A stretch of DNA of 64,000 nt from Hyphomonas polymorpha PS728 (GCF_000685315.1 NZ_ARYM01000002.1:186001-250000); one strand, 5' to 3'; positions 35,064-45,907 are shown, numbered from the stretch's first letter. Notes: generated from the letters alone by a model not told the origin. Translations and numbers: made by a program.

Positions 35064-35139
35064 AAGATTTGAGAGGGCGCGCACCCTCACTCCCAACCCC
35101 CTCTCCCAGGGGAGAGGGGGGCTTAGAAGATTTGAGAGG
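35064..35139. repeat. Palindromic insertion flanked by 13-bp direct repeats
   Basis: AAGATTTGAGAGG occurs at 35064-35076 and again at 35127-35139. Between them is a 50-bp insert whose main feature is the palindrome CCCCTCTCCC/GGGGAGAGGGG at 35097-35118. The second copy supplies the GAGAGG ribosome site of the fahA gene. This looks like a small mobile palindrome that duplicated its target. Confidence 0.75.
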
Positions 35140-35150
35140 AAACATTCCAG

Positions 35151-36161
35151 ATGAAACTTGCCACATTGAAAAACGGCACCCGGGATGGGCGCCTTGTTGT
35201 TGTTTCCAGGGATTTGACGCGGGCGACGGACGCGGCGCGGATTGCGCCGACGCTGCAGGCGGCGCTCGACAAGTGGGAGATTTATGCGCCCCAGCTGGCC
35301 ATGCTGGCCGAGCAGGTGGAGCTGGGCTCTGTGCCGACGTTCCGCTTCCATGAACATGACGCGATGAGCCCGCTGCCGCGCGCCTATCAGTGGGCGGACG
35401 GCTCTGCCTATATCAATCATGTCGAACTCGTCCGCGCGGCGCGGGGCGACAAGGTGCCCGAGAGTTTCTATTCCGATCCGCTGATGTATCAGGGCGGCTC
35501 CGATGGCTTCCTCGGCCCGCGCGACGCTATTCCTCTCAAAGACGTAGCCTGGGGCTGCGATATGGAAGGGGAGATCGCCGTCATCACCGATGATGTGCCC
35601 ATGGGCGTCAGCGAGGCAGACGCGGCCAAACTCATCCGCCTCGTGATGATCTGTAATGATGTCTCCCTGCGCGGCCTCATCCCGGGTGAACTCGCCAAGG
35701 GCTTCGGCTTCTTCCAGGCAAAGCCCGCCAGCGCCTTTTCTCCCGTCGCTGTCACGCCCGATGAGCTGGGCGATGCTTGGAGGGATGGCCTCGTCCATCT
35801 CCCCCTGCGGGTGGACCTGAACGGCAAGCCCTTCGGCCGGGCGAATGCGGGTGTGGACGCCACGTTCAGCCTGCCGCGCCTTGTCGCCCATGCCGCGAAA
35901 ACCCGCGCGCTGGTTGCCGGCTCGATCATCGGGTCGGGCACGGTATCGAACAAGGGCGCCGACGGCGGGGCGGGGAGGCCCGTGGCAGAGGGCGGGCTGG
36001 GCTATTCCTGCATCGCGGAAATCCGCATGATCGAGACCATCGCGGACGGAGCGGCGAAAACGCCGTTTATGAAGCCGGGAGACACCGTGCGTATCGAGAT
36101 GTGCGACACGAGCGGGCATTCGATCTTCGGGGCGATCGAGCAGACGGTTGAAGCGGTCTGA
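35151..36161 (+). CDS. fahA: Fumarylacetoacetate hydrolase family protein (fumarylacetoacetase)
   Basis: A 336-residue Mg-dependent hydrolase splitting fumarylacetoacetate to fumarate and acetoacetate, the last step of homogentisate breakdown. Metal ligands are in VAWGCDMEGEIAVITDD (paired acidic residues), and RGLIPGELAKGFGFFQAKPASAFSP and GSGTVSNKG are characteristic of this bacterial subgroup. Ribosome site GAGAGG is 11 bases upstream and lies within the duplicated 13-bp repeat. Acetoacetate produced here would be activated by the CoA transferase encoded next. Confidence 0.92.
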   Translation: MKLATLKNGTRDGRLVVVSRDLTRATDAARIAPTLQAALDKWEIYAPQLAMLAEQVELGSVPTFRFHEHDAMSPLPRAYQWADGSAYINHVELVRAARGDKVPESFYSDPLMYQGGSDGFLGPRDAIPLKDVAWGCDMEGEIAVITDDVPMGVSEADAAKLIRLVMICNDVSLRGLIPGELAKGFGFFQAKPASAFSPVAVTPDELGDAWRDGLVHLPLRVDLNGKPFGRANAGVDATFSLPRLVAHAAKTRALVAGSIIGSGTVSNKGADGGAGRPVAEGGLGYSCIAEIRMIETIADGAAKTPFMKPGDTVRIEMCDTSGHSIFGAIEQTVEAV

Positions 36162-36167
36162 TCCGCT

Positions 36168-36185
36168 TTTCAACAGGTGTTGAAA
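36168..36185. promoter_or_regulatory. Palindrome upstream of the CoA transferase genes
   Basis: TTTCAACAGGTGTTGAAA has perfect 8-bp arms around a GG centre and begins 6 bp after the fahA stop. It lies about 100 bp upstream of scoA. It could be an operator for a separate regulator of the CoA transferase genes; as a hairpin it is too short and lacks a T run. Confidence 0.5.
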
Positions 36186-36288
36186 TTTGGCGCGGCCTGA
36201 GGCATTCAGGGCGCCGGAAATCATGATAGGGTTTGGCAGCGCCGGGGCATTCCCCCGCGCGGGCAGGCACAAGGGAGTGACGGGCCGG

Positions 36289-36996
36289 ATGGCAAACAAG
36301 GTTTACAATTCGGCAGCCGAGGCCCTGGACGGCCTGCTGCATGACGGGATGCTGATCGCGGCGGGCGGCTTTGGCCTCTGCGGGATTCCCGAGCTTTGCA
36401 TCGCGGCGATCCGCGACAGCGGCGTGAAGAACCTGACCGTCGCCTCCAACAATGCCGGCGTCGATGGCTTTGGCCTTGGCGTGCTGCTGGAGAGCCGGCA
36501 GGTGAAGAAGATGATGAGCTCATATGTGGGCGAGAATGCCGAGTTCATGCGGCAGTATCTTTCCGGCGAGCTGGAGCTGGAGTTCAACCCGCAGGGGACG
36601 CTTGCCGAGCGGATGCGGGCAGGGGGCGCGGGCATTCCGGGCTTCTACACCAAGACTGGCGTGGGCACCGTGATTGCCGAGGGCAAGGAACACAAGGAGT
36701 TCGGCGGGCAGACCTACATCCTCGAAGAGGGGATCTTCGCTGACCTTGCGATCGTGAAAGCCTGGAAGGCGGACACAACGGGCAACGCGATCTTCCGCAA
36801 GACGGCACGCAACTTCAACCTGCCGGCCGCGACCTGCGGGAAGGTGTGCGTGATGGAAGTGGAGGAGATCGTGGAGCCGGGGCAGCTTGATGCCGACGCG
36901 ATCCACCTGCCGGGCATCTATGTGCACCGGCTGGTGCAGGGCAAACACGAGAAGCGGATTGAGCAGCGCACTGTGCGCAAGCGGGAGGCAAGCTGA
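36289..36996 (+). CDS. scoA: Succinyl-CoA:3-ketoacid CoA transferase, subunit A
   Basis: A 235-residue subunit that, with subunit B, moves CoA from succinyl-CoA to acetoacetate. The opening [34 protein letters not shown] and the motif [16 protein letters not shown] are those of the SCOT A subunit; [21 protein letters not shown] is also typical. The ATG at 36289 has AAGGGAG upstream. Its stop overlaps the start of scoB. Position after fahA indicates use of acetoacetate from tyrosine. Confidence 0.93.
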   Translation: MANKVYNSAAEALDGLLHDGMLIAAGGFGLCGIPELCIAAIRDSGVKNLTVASNNAGVDGFGLGVLLESRQVKKMMSSYVGENAEFMRQYLSGELELEFNPQGTLAERMRAGGAGIPGFYTKTGVGTVIAEGKEHKEFGGQTYILEEGIFADLAIVKAWKADTTGNAIFRKTARNFNLPAATCGKVCVMEVEEIVEPGQLDADAIHLPGIYVHRLVQGKHEKRIEQRTVRKREAS

Positions 36997-37622
36997 TGCC
37001 CTGGACACGCGATGATATGGCGGCGCGGGCCGCGCGGGAGCTGAAGGACGGGATGTATGTGAACCTCGGCATCGGGATTCCGACGCTGGTGGCGAACCAT
37101 ATTCCGGCTGGCGTGAATGTGACGCTTCAGTCCGAGAACGGCATGCTGGGCATGGGGCCGTTTCCCTTCGAGGGCGAGGAAGACCCCGACCTGATCAATG
37201 CCGGCAAGCAGACGATTACCGAGCTGCCGCAGACGGCCTATTTCGACAGCGCGACTTCCTTTGCGATGATCCGTGGCGGGAAGATTGCCATGGCGATCCT
37301 CGGCGCGATGGAAGTGGCCGAAAATGGCAACCTTGCCAATTGGATGATCCCCGGCAAGCTGGTCAAGGGCATGGGCGGGGCGATGGACCTGGTGGCGGGC
37401 GTTGGCCGCGTGGTGGTCGTGATGGACCACGCCAACAAGGCCGGCGAGAGCAAGGTGCTGAAAGAATGCACCCTGCCGCTGACGGGAAAGGGCGTGGTGG
37501 ACCGGATCATCACCGATCTCTGCGTGATGGATGTGGTGCCGGGCGGGCTGAAGCTGCTCGAACTGGCGCCGGGCGTGACGGAAGACGAAGTTCGGGCGAA
37601 GACGGAGGCGACGCTGGTTTAA
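36996..37622 (+). CDS. scoB: Succinyl-CoA:3-ketoacid CoA transferase, subunit B
   Basis: A 208-residue partner of scoA that carries the catalytic Glu in [12 protein letters not shown]. Other family marks are [17 protein letters not shown] at the start and [22 protein letters not shown] later. The ATG at 36996 shares a base with the scoA stop (TGATG), so the two subunits are translationally coupled. A strong terminator follows. Confidence 0.94.
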   Translation: MPWTRDDMAARAARELKDGMYVNLGIGIPTLVANHIPAGVNVTLQSENGMLGMGPFPFEGEEDPDLINAGKQTITELPQTAYFDSATSFAMIRGGKIAMAILGAMEVAENGNLANWMIPGKLVKGMGGAMDLVAGVGRVVVVMDHANKAGESKVLKECTLPLTGKGVVDRIITDLCVMDVVPGGLKLLELAPGVTEDEVRAKTEATLV

Positions 37623-37687
37623 TCGCTCGCGGCTGCTCGCAGGCTGAAGCCTGGGGCCGTCGTACTTTGGCTGTCCGCGTTAAGAAG

Positions 37688-37709
37688 AAGGCCGCCCGCG
37701 GGCGGCCTT
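37688..37709. terminator. Bidirectional terminator between scoB and carA
   Basis: A 22-nt perfect palindrome, AAGGCCGCCC / GGGCGGCCTT around GC, with T-rich sequence on both strands (TTTTGC on the plus side, CTTCTT on the minus side). It separates the convergent scoB and carA genes. Confidence 0.87.
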
Positions 37710-37712
37710 TTG

Positions 37713-38888
37713 CTATTTGCCGCGATGGCCCCGCATCAGGCCGGCGAAGCGGTCGAACAGGTAGAAACTGTCTTGCGGGCCTGGCGAAGCTTCGGGGTGG
37801 TGCTGGACCGAGATGATCGGCTTGCCGGTGACCGAGAGGCCCGAATTGGTGCCGTCGAAGAGGGAGCGGTGGCTTTCTTCGACGCCAGCGGGCAGGGTCT
37901 CGGGGTCAACGGTGAAGCCGTGGTTCATCGAGACGATCTCGACCTTGCCGGTGGTGAGATCCTTCACGGGATGGTTTGCGCCGTGATGGCCCTGCGCCAT
38001 TTTCTTGGTCTTCGCGCCGAGCGCCAGGCCGAGCAGCTGGTGGCCCAGGCAGATGCCGAGGATCGGCAGGCCGGAAGCGACGATGGCTCTGATCATCGTG
38101 CCGGAGCGCTCATAGGTCGCGGCCGGGTCGCCGGGGCCGTTGGAGAAAACGACGCCATCGGGTTTCAGGGCGAGGATTTGCTCGGCAGTCGCATCGCCAT
38201 TGACGACCGTTGCGCGGGCGCCGGCATTGGCGAGGTTGCGCAGGATGTTCTTCTTCACGCCGAAATCGACCACGACGACATGGAACTCGGCATTGCTGAG
38301 CTTGTCGTGGCCGGTCTGCGGCTTCCAGAGGCCGTCGGTGTTTTCGTAGGCAGCGTCCTGGTCAACGACATCAGCAAGGTCTGCCCCGTCGAGGCCTTCC
38401 CAGCTTTTCGCCAGCTCCACGAGGGCGGCAAAGTCGATATTTCCATCTGGCTTGTGGCAGATGGCCGCCTTGGGCATGCCTTTTTCGCGGATGCGCTTGG
38501 TCAGCGCGCGCGTATCGACGCCGGAAAGGCCGATGATGCCGCGCTTTGCCAGCCAGCCGCCGAAATCATCGGTGGCGCGCCAGTTGGACGGCGCAGTGAT
38601 CGGCTCGCGGAAGATGGCGCCGCGGGCCGCGTCGGCCGCAGCAGCGGTGGATTCTTCCTGATCGTCAGCATTTGCGCCGACATTTCCGATATGCGGGAAG
38701 GTGAAGAGGATGATCTGCGAGGCGTAGGAGGGGTCTGTCAGGATTTCCTGATACCCTGTAATCGCCGTGTTGAAGCACAGCTCCCCCACCTTGATACCCG
38801 TCGCCCCGGCCCCGAAACCCGCGAAAATCGTACCATCTTCAAGGGCCAAGGCACCGGTGGCTGAGTCCATATCTTGATTCCTGCTCAT
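37713..38888 (-). CDS. carA: Carbamoyl-phosphate synthase small subunit
   Basis: A 391-residue glutamine amidotransferase subunit that feeds ammonia to CarB for arginine and pyrimidine synthesis. The N-terminal [17 protein letters not shown] and [18 protein letters not shown] are diagnostic; the class I amidotransferase domain has the nucleophile Cys in GICLGHQL and His in [11 protein letters not shown]. carB is not adjacent. It is divergent from yqeY, a pairing common in alphaproteobacteria. Confidence 0.96.
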   Translation of the reverse strand: MSRNQDMDSATGALALEDGTIFAGFGAGATGIKVGELCFNTAITGYQEILTDPSYASQIILFTFPHIGNVGANADDQEESTAAAADAARGAIFREPITAPSNWRATDDFGGWLAKRGIIGLSGVDTRALTKRIREKGMPKAAICHKPDGNIDFAALVELAKSWEGLDGADLADVVDQDAAYENTDGLWKPQTGHDKLSNAEFHVVVVDFGVKKNILRNLANAGARATVVNGDATAEQILALKPDGVVFSNGPGDPAATYERSGTMIRAIVASGLPILGICLGHQLLGLALGAKTKKMAQGHHGANHPVKDLTTGKVEIVSMNHGFTVDPETLPAGVEESHRSLFDGTNSGLSVTGKPIISVQHHPEASPGPQDSFYLFDRFAGLMRGHRGK

Positions 38889-39031
38889 GGAAGATATACC
38901 TCTCGCCGCTGGCCTTGCTGGTTGACGCCGTTTTAACCGGTCTGGCTAAAACTCGGCCGCTTATTGGGGCTGACTCTCCGCACCGTCAAGCAAGGCGTTT
39001 GTCGCGGGGTGTAGAAAGGCATAGGACCGGC

Positions 39032-39526
39032 ATGGGCCGTGAAGATATGACTGCCTGTATGGGACTCAAGTCCCGCATCCTTCAAGCACTCAAGGACGAA
39101 TCTGCCCGGACGCAGAGCGAGATGCGGCTGAGTACGCTGCGCCTGGTGGAGTGCGCCATCCGGGACAGGGATGTCTGCGCGCGCGGGCGGGGCGAGGGCG
39201 AAGGCTGCCCGGACGCCGATGTGCAGCGCGTGCTGCTGACGATGGTGGCCCAGCGCGAGGAAGCCGCCAGCGAGCATGAAGAGGAAGGCCGCATCGCCGA
39301 TGCTATCCGCGAACGCGAGGAAGTCGAGATCATCAAGGCTTTCCTGCCCCAGCCGCTGTCGGGCAAGGCGCTGGATATTGCCGTGCGGCAGGTGGTTGAG
39401 GATCTGGGCGCGGCCAAGCTGAAGGACCTGGGCCGCTGCGTGACTGAGCTGAAATCGCGCTATCCGGGCCAGATCGAGGCGGCCAGCGCGGGTAAGGCCG
39501 TGCGCACCGCGCTCAGCAAGGGCTGA
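39032..39526 (+). CDS. GatB/YqeY domain protein
   Basis: A 164-residue protein of the YqeY family, related to the tRNA-binding tail of GatB. Family pattern: LKSRILQALKDESARTQ, LRLVECAIRDRD, then EREEVEIIKAFLPQPLS and a final VTELKSRYPGQIEAASAGKAV. It probably binds tRNA or acts near amidotransferases, but no reaction is established. The ATG at 39032 has AGGACC upstream; ATG at 39047 is an equally acceptable start. It lies in the conserved carA-yqeY-dnaG-rpoD neighbourhood. Confidence 0.88.
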   Translation: MGREDMTACMGLKSRILQALKDESARTQSEMRLSTLRLVECAIRDRDVCARGRGEGEGCPDADVQRVLLTMVAQREEAASEHEEEGRIADAIREREEVEIIKAFLPQPLSGKALDIAVRQVVEDLGAAKLKDLGRCVTELKSRYPGQIEAASAGKAVRTALSKG

Positions 39527-39648
39527 GCGGCCGGCGAGGGCGGCCTCGCCCCATTTCCGCCCTGAGTCTGAAAAGTCGGCAATGTGGGGGAACAACTCTT
39601 CGCAGGGTCCGTTGGTGGGACATCTACCCCCATCGAAAGGACAAACCC

Positions 39649-40395
39649 ATGAAGACCCTTCTTGCTACTGCCAGTGCCTCTGTCCTGCTGCTTGGCGCAG
39701 CCGCTTGTTCGCCGGCTGAAGGCCCGGCCGCCACCAATGGCTACGAAACCCGCGGTCCGCAGGTTGTCGAGTATGACGACCAGACCATGGACACCGCCAG
39801 CGTGAATGAGCGCACCGATCTGGATTCGGTTCGCGCAGAATACCGCCTTGCTCAGGGCGAGATGGAAGCTTCCGACCTGATCGGCGCATCGGTGCGCAAT
39901 GGTGCTGACGAAGAAATCGCGACGGTTGCCGATGTTTACCTCGGTGAAGATGGGGCTTCGCCTGTGATCCTGATCCGTGATGGCGGCGTTGCCGGCGTCG
40001 GCGGTGAGCTGCGCCAGATCGCTTTCAACACCGCGACCGTGACGGCGCCGGCCGATCAGGAGCCTGAAGTGCTGGTCCAGATTGCCGAAGAAACCATCGA
40101 AACGCTTCCCGCCTTCGAACAGGACGGCATGAATGACTACCGCCTGGCTTCGGAAATCATGGGCGCCACGACCCCGGTTTCCTTCCGCGAGGATGATGTC
40201 CGCATCACCGACCTGATCCTCACCAACTCCGGTGAACTGCGCTATGCCGTGATTTCGCCGAGCCTGGCCTCCACCGACCAGTTCGTGGTGCCGGCCAACG
40301 CCATCCGCGTTGCTGAAGGTGACGGCGAAGGCGATGTGATCCTGGACATCGATCAGAGCGAGTTCGACGAAGCGCCGATGTATCGCTGGGAGTAA
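39649..40395 (+). CDS. PRC-barrel-like predicted lipoprotein
   Basis: A 248-residue exported protein. The signal peptide MKTLLATASASVLLLGAAAC ends in a lipobox (Cys20). The mature part holds two PRC-barrel-like units: one around EASDLIGASVRNGADEEIATVADVYL and a second around LASEIMGATTPVSF with VRITDLILTNSGELRYAVI. Acidic residues are frequent, fitting a periplasmic location. An AAAGGAC ribosome site precedes the start. It interrupts the usual yqeY-dnaG adjacency and ends in its own terminator. Confidence 0.78.
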   Translation: MKTLLATASASVLLLGAAACSPAEGPAATNGYETRGPQVVEYDDQTMDTASVNERTDLDSVRAEYRLAQGEMEASDLIGASVRNGADEEIATVADVYLGEDGASPVILIRDGGVAGVGGELRQIAFNTATVTAPADQEPEVLVQIAEETIETLPAFEQDGMNDYRLASEIMGATTPVSFREDDVRITDLILTNSGELRYAVISPSLASTDQFVVPANAIRVAEGDGEGDVILDIDQSEFDEAPMYRWE

Positions 40396-40422
40396 GATAC
40401 GTCCTGCCCCGTTGAACCAGGA

Positions 40423-40455
40423 GGGCCCTGCCGCAAGGCGGGGCCCTTTTCTTTT
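40423..40455 (+). terminator. Terminator with GCAA tetraloop
   Basis: GGGCCCTGCC (40423-40432) pairs with GGCGGGGCCC (40437-40446) through 10 positions including one G-T pair, with a GNRA-type GCAA loop, followed by TTTTCTTTT. It ends the PRC-barrel lipoprotein gene. Confidence 0.88.
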
Positions 40456-40527
40456 GGGTGTTGTATTTTGTGGGCGGATGCCAATCTCCGGTGCCCGGCG
40501 ACGAACAAAGATGGTATTCTGGCCTTT

Positions 40528-42414
40528 ATGTCATCTGCTCCCCCCATTCGCATTCCTGATGGCTTCGTCGAGGAGCTGAAGGCCCGCATCCGGCCTTCGG
40601 ATGTGATCGGGCGCAAGGTAAAGCTGACCAAGAAGGGCAAGGAGTGGGTGGGGCTGTCCCCGTTCACCGCCGAGAAGACGCCAAGCTTCTATGTCAACGA
40701 CCAGAAGCGCATCTTCAAATGCTTCTCCTCCGGCATGGGCGGGGATGTGATCAATTTCGTGATGGAGACCGAGCGGCTCTCCTTCATGGAAGCGGTGGAG
40801 AAGCTGGCTGAAGAGGCGGGGATGGCGCTGCCCAAGGCGAGCCCGGCAGCGGCAGAGGAATATGACCACCGCAAGCGGCTGCAGGCGGCGTGCGAGGCGG
40901 CGGCGGAGTTTTTCGAGGAGCGGCTGCGTGCGCCTGAGGGCAGCGGCGCGCGCGCCTATCTGGAGGGCAGGGGACTCAGCGCTTCAAGCTGGAGCAAATA
41001 CCGGCTGGGCTATGCCCCCGACGACTGGCGGCGGACACGGGCGCATCTGCACGAAAAGGGCTTTACAGACAGCGAGCTGCTGGAAGCGGGCATCATTAAG
41101 GAAAGCGACCGGGGCGGCGAGCCCTATGACATGTTCCGCGGGCGCCTGATGTTTCCCATTCCCGATGCGCGCGGCGGGATCATCGCCTTTGGCGGCCGTG
41201 CGCTGCAGCCCGATGCCAAGCCGAAATATCTCAATTCCGGCGACACCCCGCTCTTTCACAAATCGACCGTGCTCTATCGCTACAAGGCGGCGCGCGAGGC
41301 GCTTGGCCATGGCGAAGGCGGCGGGCTGATCGTGGCTGAGGGCTATATGGACGTTATCGCCCTCTGCGAGGCGGGGTTTGGCAATGCCGTTGCCCCGCTG
41401 GGCACGGCGCTGACCGAAGACCAGCTGCAGCTGATCTGGCGGGCAGGGCCCGAGCCGGTGATGTGTTTTGATGGCGACCGGGCAGGCCTTGGCGCCGCCT
41501 ATCGCGCGCTCGACCGGGCGTTGCCCTTTGCCGAGCCGGGGCGGTCTGTGTTCTTCGTGCTGCTGCCGGACGGGATGGACCCTGACGATCTGATCCGCGC
41601 GAAGGGGGCGGGGGCAATGGCCGAGCAGCTTGCCGCGCGCCTGCCGATGTCGGAACTCCTGTGGCGGCGCGAGCGGGATGCCGAGCCGCTGGATACGCCC
41701 GAGCGGCAGGCGGGGCTGGAGGCGCGGCTGATGGCGGCGTGCGGGCATATTCGCCATGCGGGGGTGAAAGCGGCCTATGAGCGGGATCTGAAGTCGCGCC
41801 TGCGGGATTATCTCTGGCAGCTGCGCGAGGCCAAGCGCGCGGCGAATTACCAGAAACGCCCCGGAAAGCCGGGACGGCCCGGTTCGGCACAGATTCTCTC
41901 CGAAGGCGAGCCCGCCCAGGAAGTGCTCAAGCAGGGCGCGCGGGAGAAGATTGGCGGGCTGAGCCTGGTGCTTCGCGCCATCGATAATCCGGGCCTTCTG
42001 GCCATTGGGGCGGAGATGCTTGCCCAATGTGCATTCGCCGATGCGGATGTCGTTCGCCTGCGCGATGCAGTTCTTGACCTGGCAAATGACGGAATCCCCA
42101 TTGACCGCGGGACAATCACCGCCCATCTAGCGAATTCTGGGAACATACGTGCTGCCGGCTTGCTCAAAGATTATCCCGTAACGCCTCAGATAGCGACCAA
42201 TGGGTCCGAGGCTCGGGAATGGCTAATCGCTCTGGAGCAATATGTGGCGATGCGGCGTTCCAGCGACCAGGAGACGGGCTTTGGCACGGATAGTGCGAGC
42301 GCGGACCCTACGCTGTCCCCGCAAGAATGGCGGAGGCAGCTACAAAAGGTTGCTGAACGACAGGCTCTAAAGGTCCGCATGAACGAGGCATCCAGTAAAC
42401 GCAGCGATAGCTGA
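40528..42414 (+). CDS. dnaG: DNA primase with degenerate zinc-binding site
   Basis: A 628-residue replicative primase. The N-terminal CHC2 domain opens with a normal frame (RIRPSDVIGRKVKL, EKTPSFYVND), but of the four zinc ligands only Cys65 in KCFSSG remains: the CPFH motif reads SPFT (44-47) and the second Cys of CxxC is Ser68. The catalytic core has FRGRLMFPIPD, the toprim Glu in VAEGYMDVIAL and DGD in CFDGDRAGLGAA. The C-terminal DnaB-interacting part is helical. The start at 40528 gives MSSAPPIRIPD. rpoD follows after 71 bp in the same direction. Confidence 0.95.
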   Translation: MSSAPPIRIPDGFVEELKARIRPSDVIGRKVKLTKKGKEWVGLSPFTAEKTPSFYVNDQKRIFKCFSSGMGGDVINFVMETERLSFMEAVEKLAEEAGMALPKASPAAAEEYDHRKRLQAACEAAAEFFEERLRAPEGSGARAYLEGRGLSASSWSKYRLGYAPDDWRRTRAHLHEKGFTDSELLEAGIIKESDRGGEPYDMFRGRLMFPIPDARGGIIAFGGRALQPDAKPKYLNSGDTPLFHKSTVLYRYKAAREALGHGEGGGLIVAEGYMDVIALCEAGFGNAVAPLGTALTEDQLQLIWRAGPEPVMCFDGDRAGLGAAYRALDRALPFAEPGRSVFFVLLPDGMDPDDLIRAKGAGAMAEQLAARLPMSELLWRRERDAEPLDTPERQAGLEARLMAACGHIRHAGVKAAYERDLKSRLRDYLWQLREAKRAANYQKRPGKPGRPGSAQILSEGEPAQEVLKQGAREKIGGLSLVLRAIDNPGLLAIGAEMLAQCAFADADVVRLRDAVLDLANDGIPIDRGTITAHLANSGNIRAAGLLKDYPVTPQIATNGSEAREWLIALEQYVAMRRSSDQETGFGTDSASADPTLSPQEWRRQLQKVAERQALKVRMNEASSKRSDS

Positions 42415-42485
42415 GCGGTAAGGCGAGAGGCACTGGCATGGCGGCCCTGCAGAGGCTGCCGGACCGGACGGGAGATAGCTGAGAT

Positions 42486-44483
<1,998 letters not shown>

Positions 44484-44491
44484 TCTGAAAT

Positions 44492-44521
44492 AAAAAGGGC
44501 GGCCCCACGGCCGCCCTTTTT
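44492..44521. terminator. Strong terminator after rpoD
   Basis: A 13-bp perfect stem (44492-44504 with 44509-44521) with a 4-nt CCAC loop, A5 before and T5 within the downstream arm. It works in either direction and isolates rpoD from the toxin-antitoxin operon. Confidence 0.92.
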
Positions 44522-44545
44522 GATTCCCGCCCTCTATCTTGTTTT

Positions 44546-44560
44546 TGGCAAAGTTTGCCA
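44546..44560. promoter_or_regulatory. Operator palindrome of the ParDE operon
   Basis: TGGCAAAGTTTGCCA is a 15-bp perfect palindrome (7-bp arms around one G) 33 bp upstream of the antitoxin start. ParD-type antitoxins repress their own operon through such sites; the adjoining TTAACT could be part of the -10 region. Confidence 0.75.
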
Positions 44561-44593
44561 TTAACTTAGCTGCACGCCAAGAGGAGCCCCGCC

Positions 44594-44833
44594 ATGGCCA
44601 CGATGAACATTTCTCTGCCTGATCAGATGAAAGCCTGGGTCGAGGCGCAATCTGCCGATGGCAAATACGCCAATTCCTCCGACTTGATCCGCGACCTCAT
44701 CCGCCGCGAGCAGATCAAGCAGGAGAAGATCGCGGCGCTGAACGAGAGGATTGAGGAGGCGTATGCGAGCGGCTTCTCAGGCAAGTCCATTGACCAAGTG
44801 ATGCAGGATGCCTGGAAAGCCGCCCAGTCTTGA
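44594..44833 (+). CDS. parD: ParD-family antitoxin
   Basis: A 79-residue ribbon-helix-helix protein. The DNA-binding strand MNISLPDQMKAWVEAQ and the helix NSSDLIRDLIRREQ are those of type II ParD antitoxins; the C-terminal part (LNERIEEAYASGFSGKS) would wrap the toxin. AAGAGGAG lies upstream. The stop overlaps the TTG start of the toxin gene. The pair follows rpoD but has its own operator. Confidence 0.93.
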   Translation: MATMNISLPDQMKAWVEAQSADGKYANSSDLIRDLIRREQIKQEKIAALNERIEEAYASGFSGKSIDQVMQDAWKAAQS

Positions 44834-45114
44834 ACATCGATTTCTCCCGGGAGGCGGAGGCTGATATCGCGGCCATAAACCGTAATGGCATCCGTCTGTT
44901 TGGTGTGCAACAAGCTCAGAAGTATGCCACAGAAATGGCGGAAGCATTCCGTTTTATTGCCGAATATCCGCTCGCCAGCCCTGTCAGAAATGAGCTTGAT
45001 CGTCCGGTCCGCGTTCGGCTATTTGGATCACATGTGATCCTTTATGAGATCAGGGAAGAAGTGGCGTTGATCCTGCGCATCCGCCATGGTCACGAAGATT
45101 GGTCTGCGGACTAG
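44830..45114 (+). CDS. parE: ParE-family toxin
   Basis: A 94-residue RelE/ParE-fold toxin; characterised ParE proteins poison DNA gyrase, which is inferred here. The pattern is FSREAEADIAAINRNGIRLFG at the start, AFRFIAEYPLASP in the middle, RVRLFGSHVILYEI and the end ILRIRHGHEDW, all typical. The TTG start at 44830 overlaps the antitoxin stop (TTGA), a tight coupling that keeps toxin output below antitoxin. It is intact. Confidence 0.92.
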   Translation: MNIDFSREAEADIAAINRNGIRLFGVQQAQKYATEMAEAFRFIAEYPLASPVRNELDRPVRVRLFGSHVILYEIREEVALILRIRHGHEDWSAD

Positions 45115-45134
45115 TAGGATAGCAGGAGAGCTCC

Positions 45135-45884
45135 ATGCCCCATCCCATTCGTGCCGGTATTGGCGGGTGGAATTATGAGCCCTGGCGGGAGACATTCTAT
45201 CCGCCGGAGGTGAAGAAGGCGGGAGAGCTCGCCTATGCGAGCAGGCAGGTAACGGCCATTGAGATCAATTCGACCTTTTATCGCGGCCAGAGCGAGGCGA
45301 CATTTGCAAAGTGGGCGGAAGAAGTGCCCGAAGATTTCCGCTTCACCGTGAAGGCGCACCGGGCGACCACGATCCGCAAGACTGTGGAGGACATGCGCAG
45401 CTCGGTCGGCATGTTCATTGAGGGCGGTGTGACGGCGATGGGCGAGAAGCTCGGCGCGATCAACTGGCAGTTTCCCGAAACGCGCAAGTTTGACGACGAC
45501 TATTTCGGGGCTTTCTGTTCCTGCCTGCCGCCTGAGCATAAAGGCGTGCGCCTGCGCCATGCCATCGAGGTGCGCAATGACACCTTCCGGAATGAGGCGT
45601 TTACGGATCTTATGCGCCAGCATGGCTGCGCCGTGGTATTCGCCGATGATCCGGACTGGCCGATGCCGGACATCGAAACGGCAGACTTCGCCTATGCCCG
45701 CCTGCAGCAGACGCGCAGCGAGCTTGAGACCGGCTACCCGCCTGCCGAACTGGACGCCTGGGCGAAGACACTCAAGGGCTGGGCGAAGAAGCGCGAGGTA
45801 TTCGCTTTCTTCATTGCCGGAGCCAAGGAGCGCAACCCGGCAGCGGCCAAGGCACTGATCGAGCGGGTGGGGCGGCCCGGATAG
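45135..45884 (+). CDS. DUF72 domain protein
   Basis: A 249-residue TIM-barrel protein of unknown reaction. The family features are IRAGIGGWNYEPWRETFYPP at the start, IEINSTFYRGQSEATFAKWA, FTVKAHRATT, and HAIEVRNDTF followed by VVFADDPDWP. The C-terminal WAKKREVFAFFIAGAKE replaces the FNND motif of many members. Good GGAG ribosome site; it lies 20 bp after the toxin gene but is probably unrelated to it. Confidence 0.85.
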   Translation: MPHPIRAGIGGWNYEPWRETFYPPEVKKAGELAYASRQVTAIEINSTFYRGQSEATFAKWAEEVPEDFRFTVKAHRATTIRKTVEDMRSSVGMFIEGGVTAMGEKLGAINWQFPETRKFDDDYFGAFCSCLPPEHKGVRLRHAIEVRNDTFRNEAFTDLMRQHGCAVVFADDPDWPMPDIETADFAYARLQQTRSELETGYPPAELDAWAKTLKGWAKKREVFAFFIAGAKERNPAAAKALIERVGRPG

Positions 45885-45907
45885 GGCCGCCCTCCGCAAG
45901 AAGAAGC

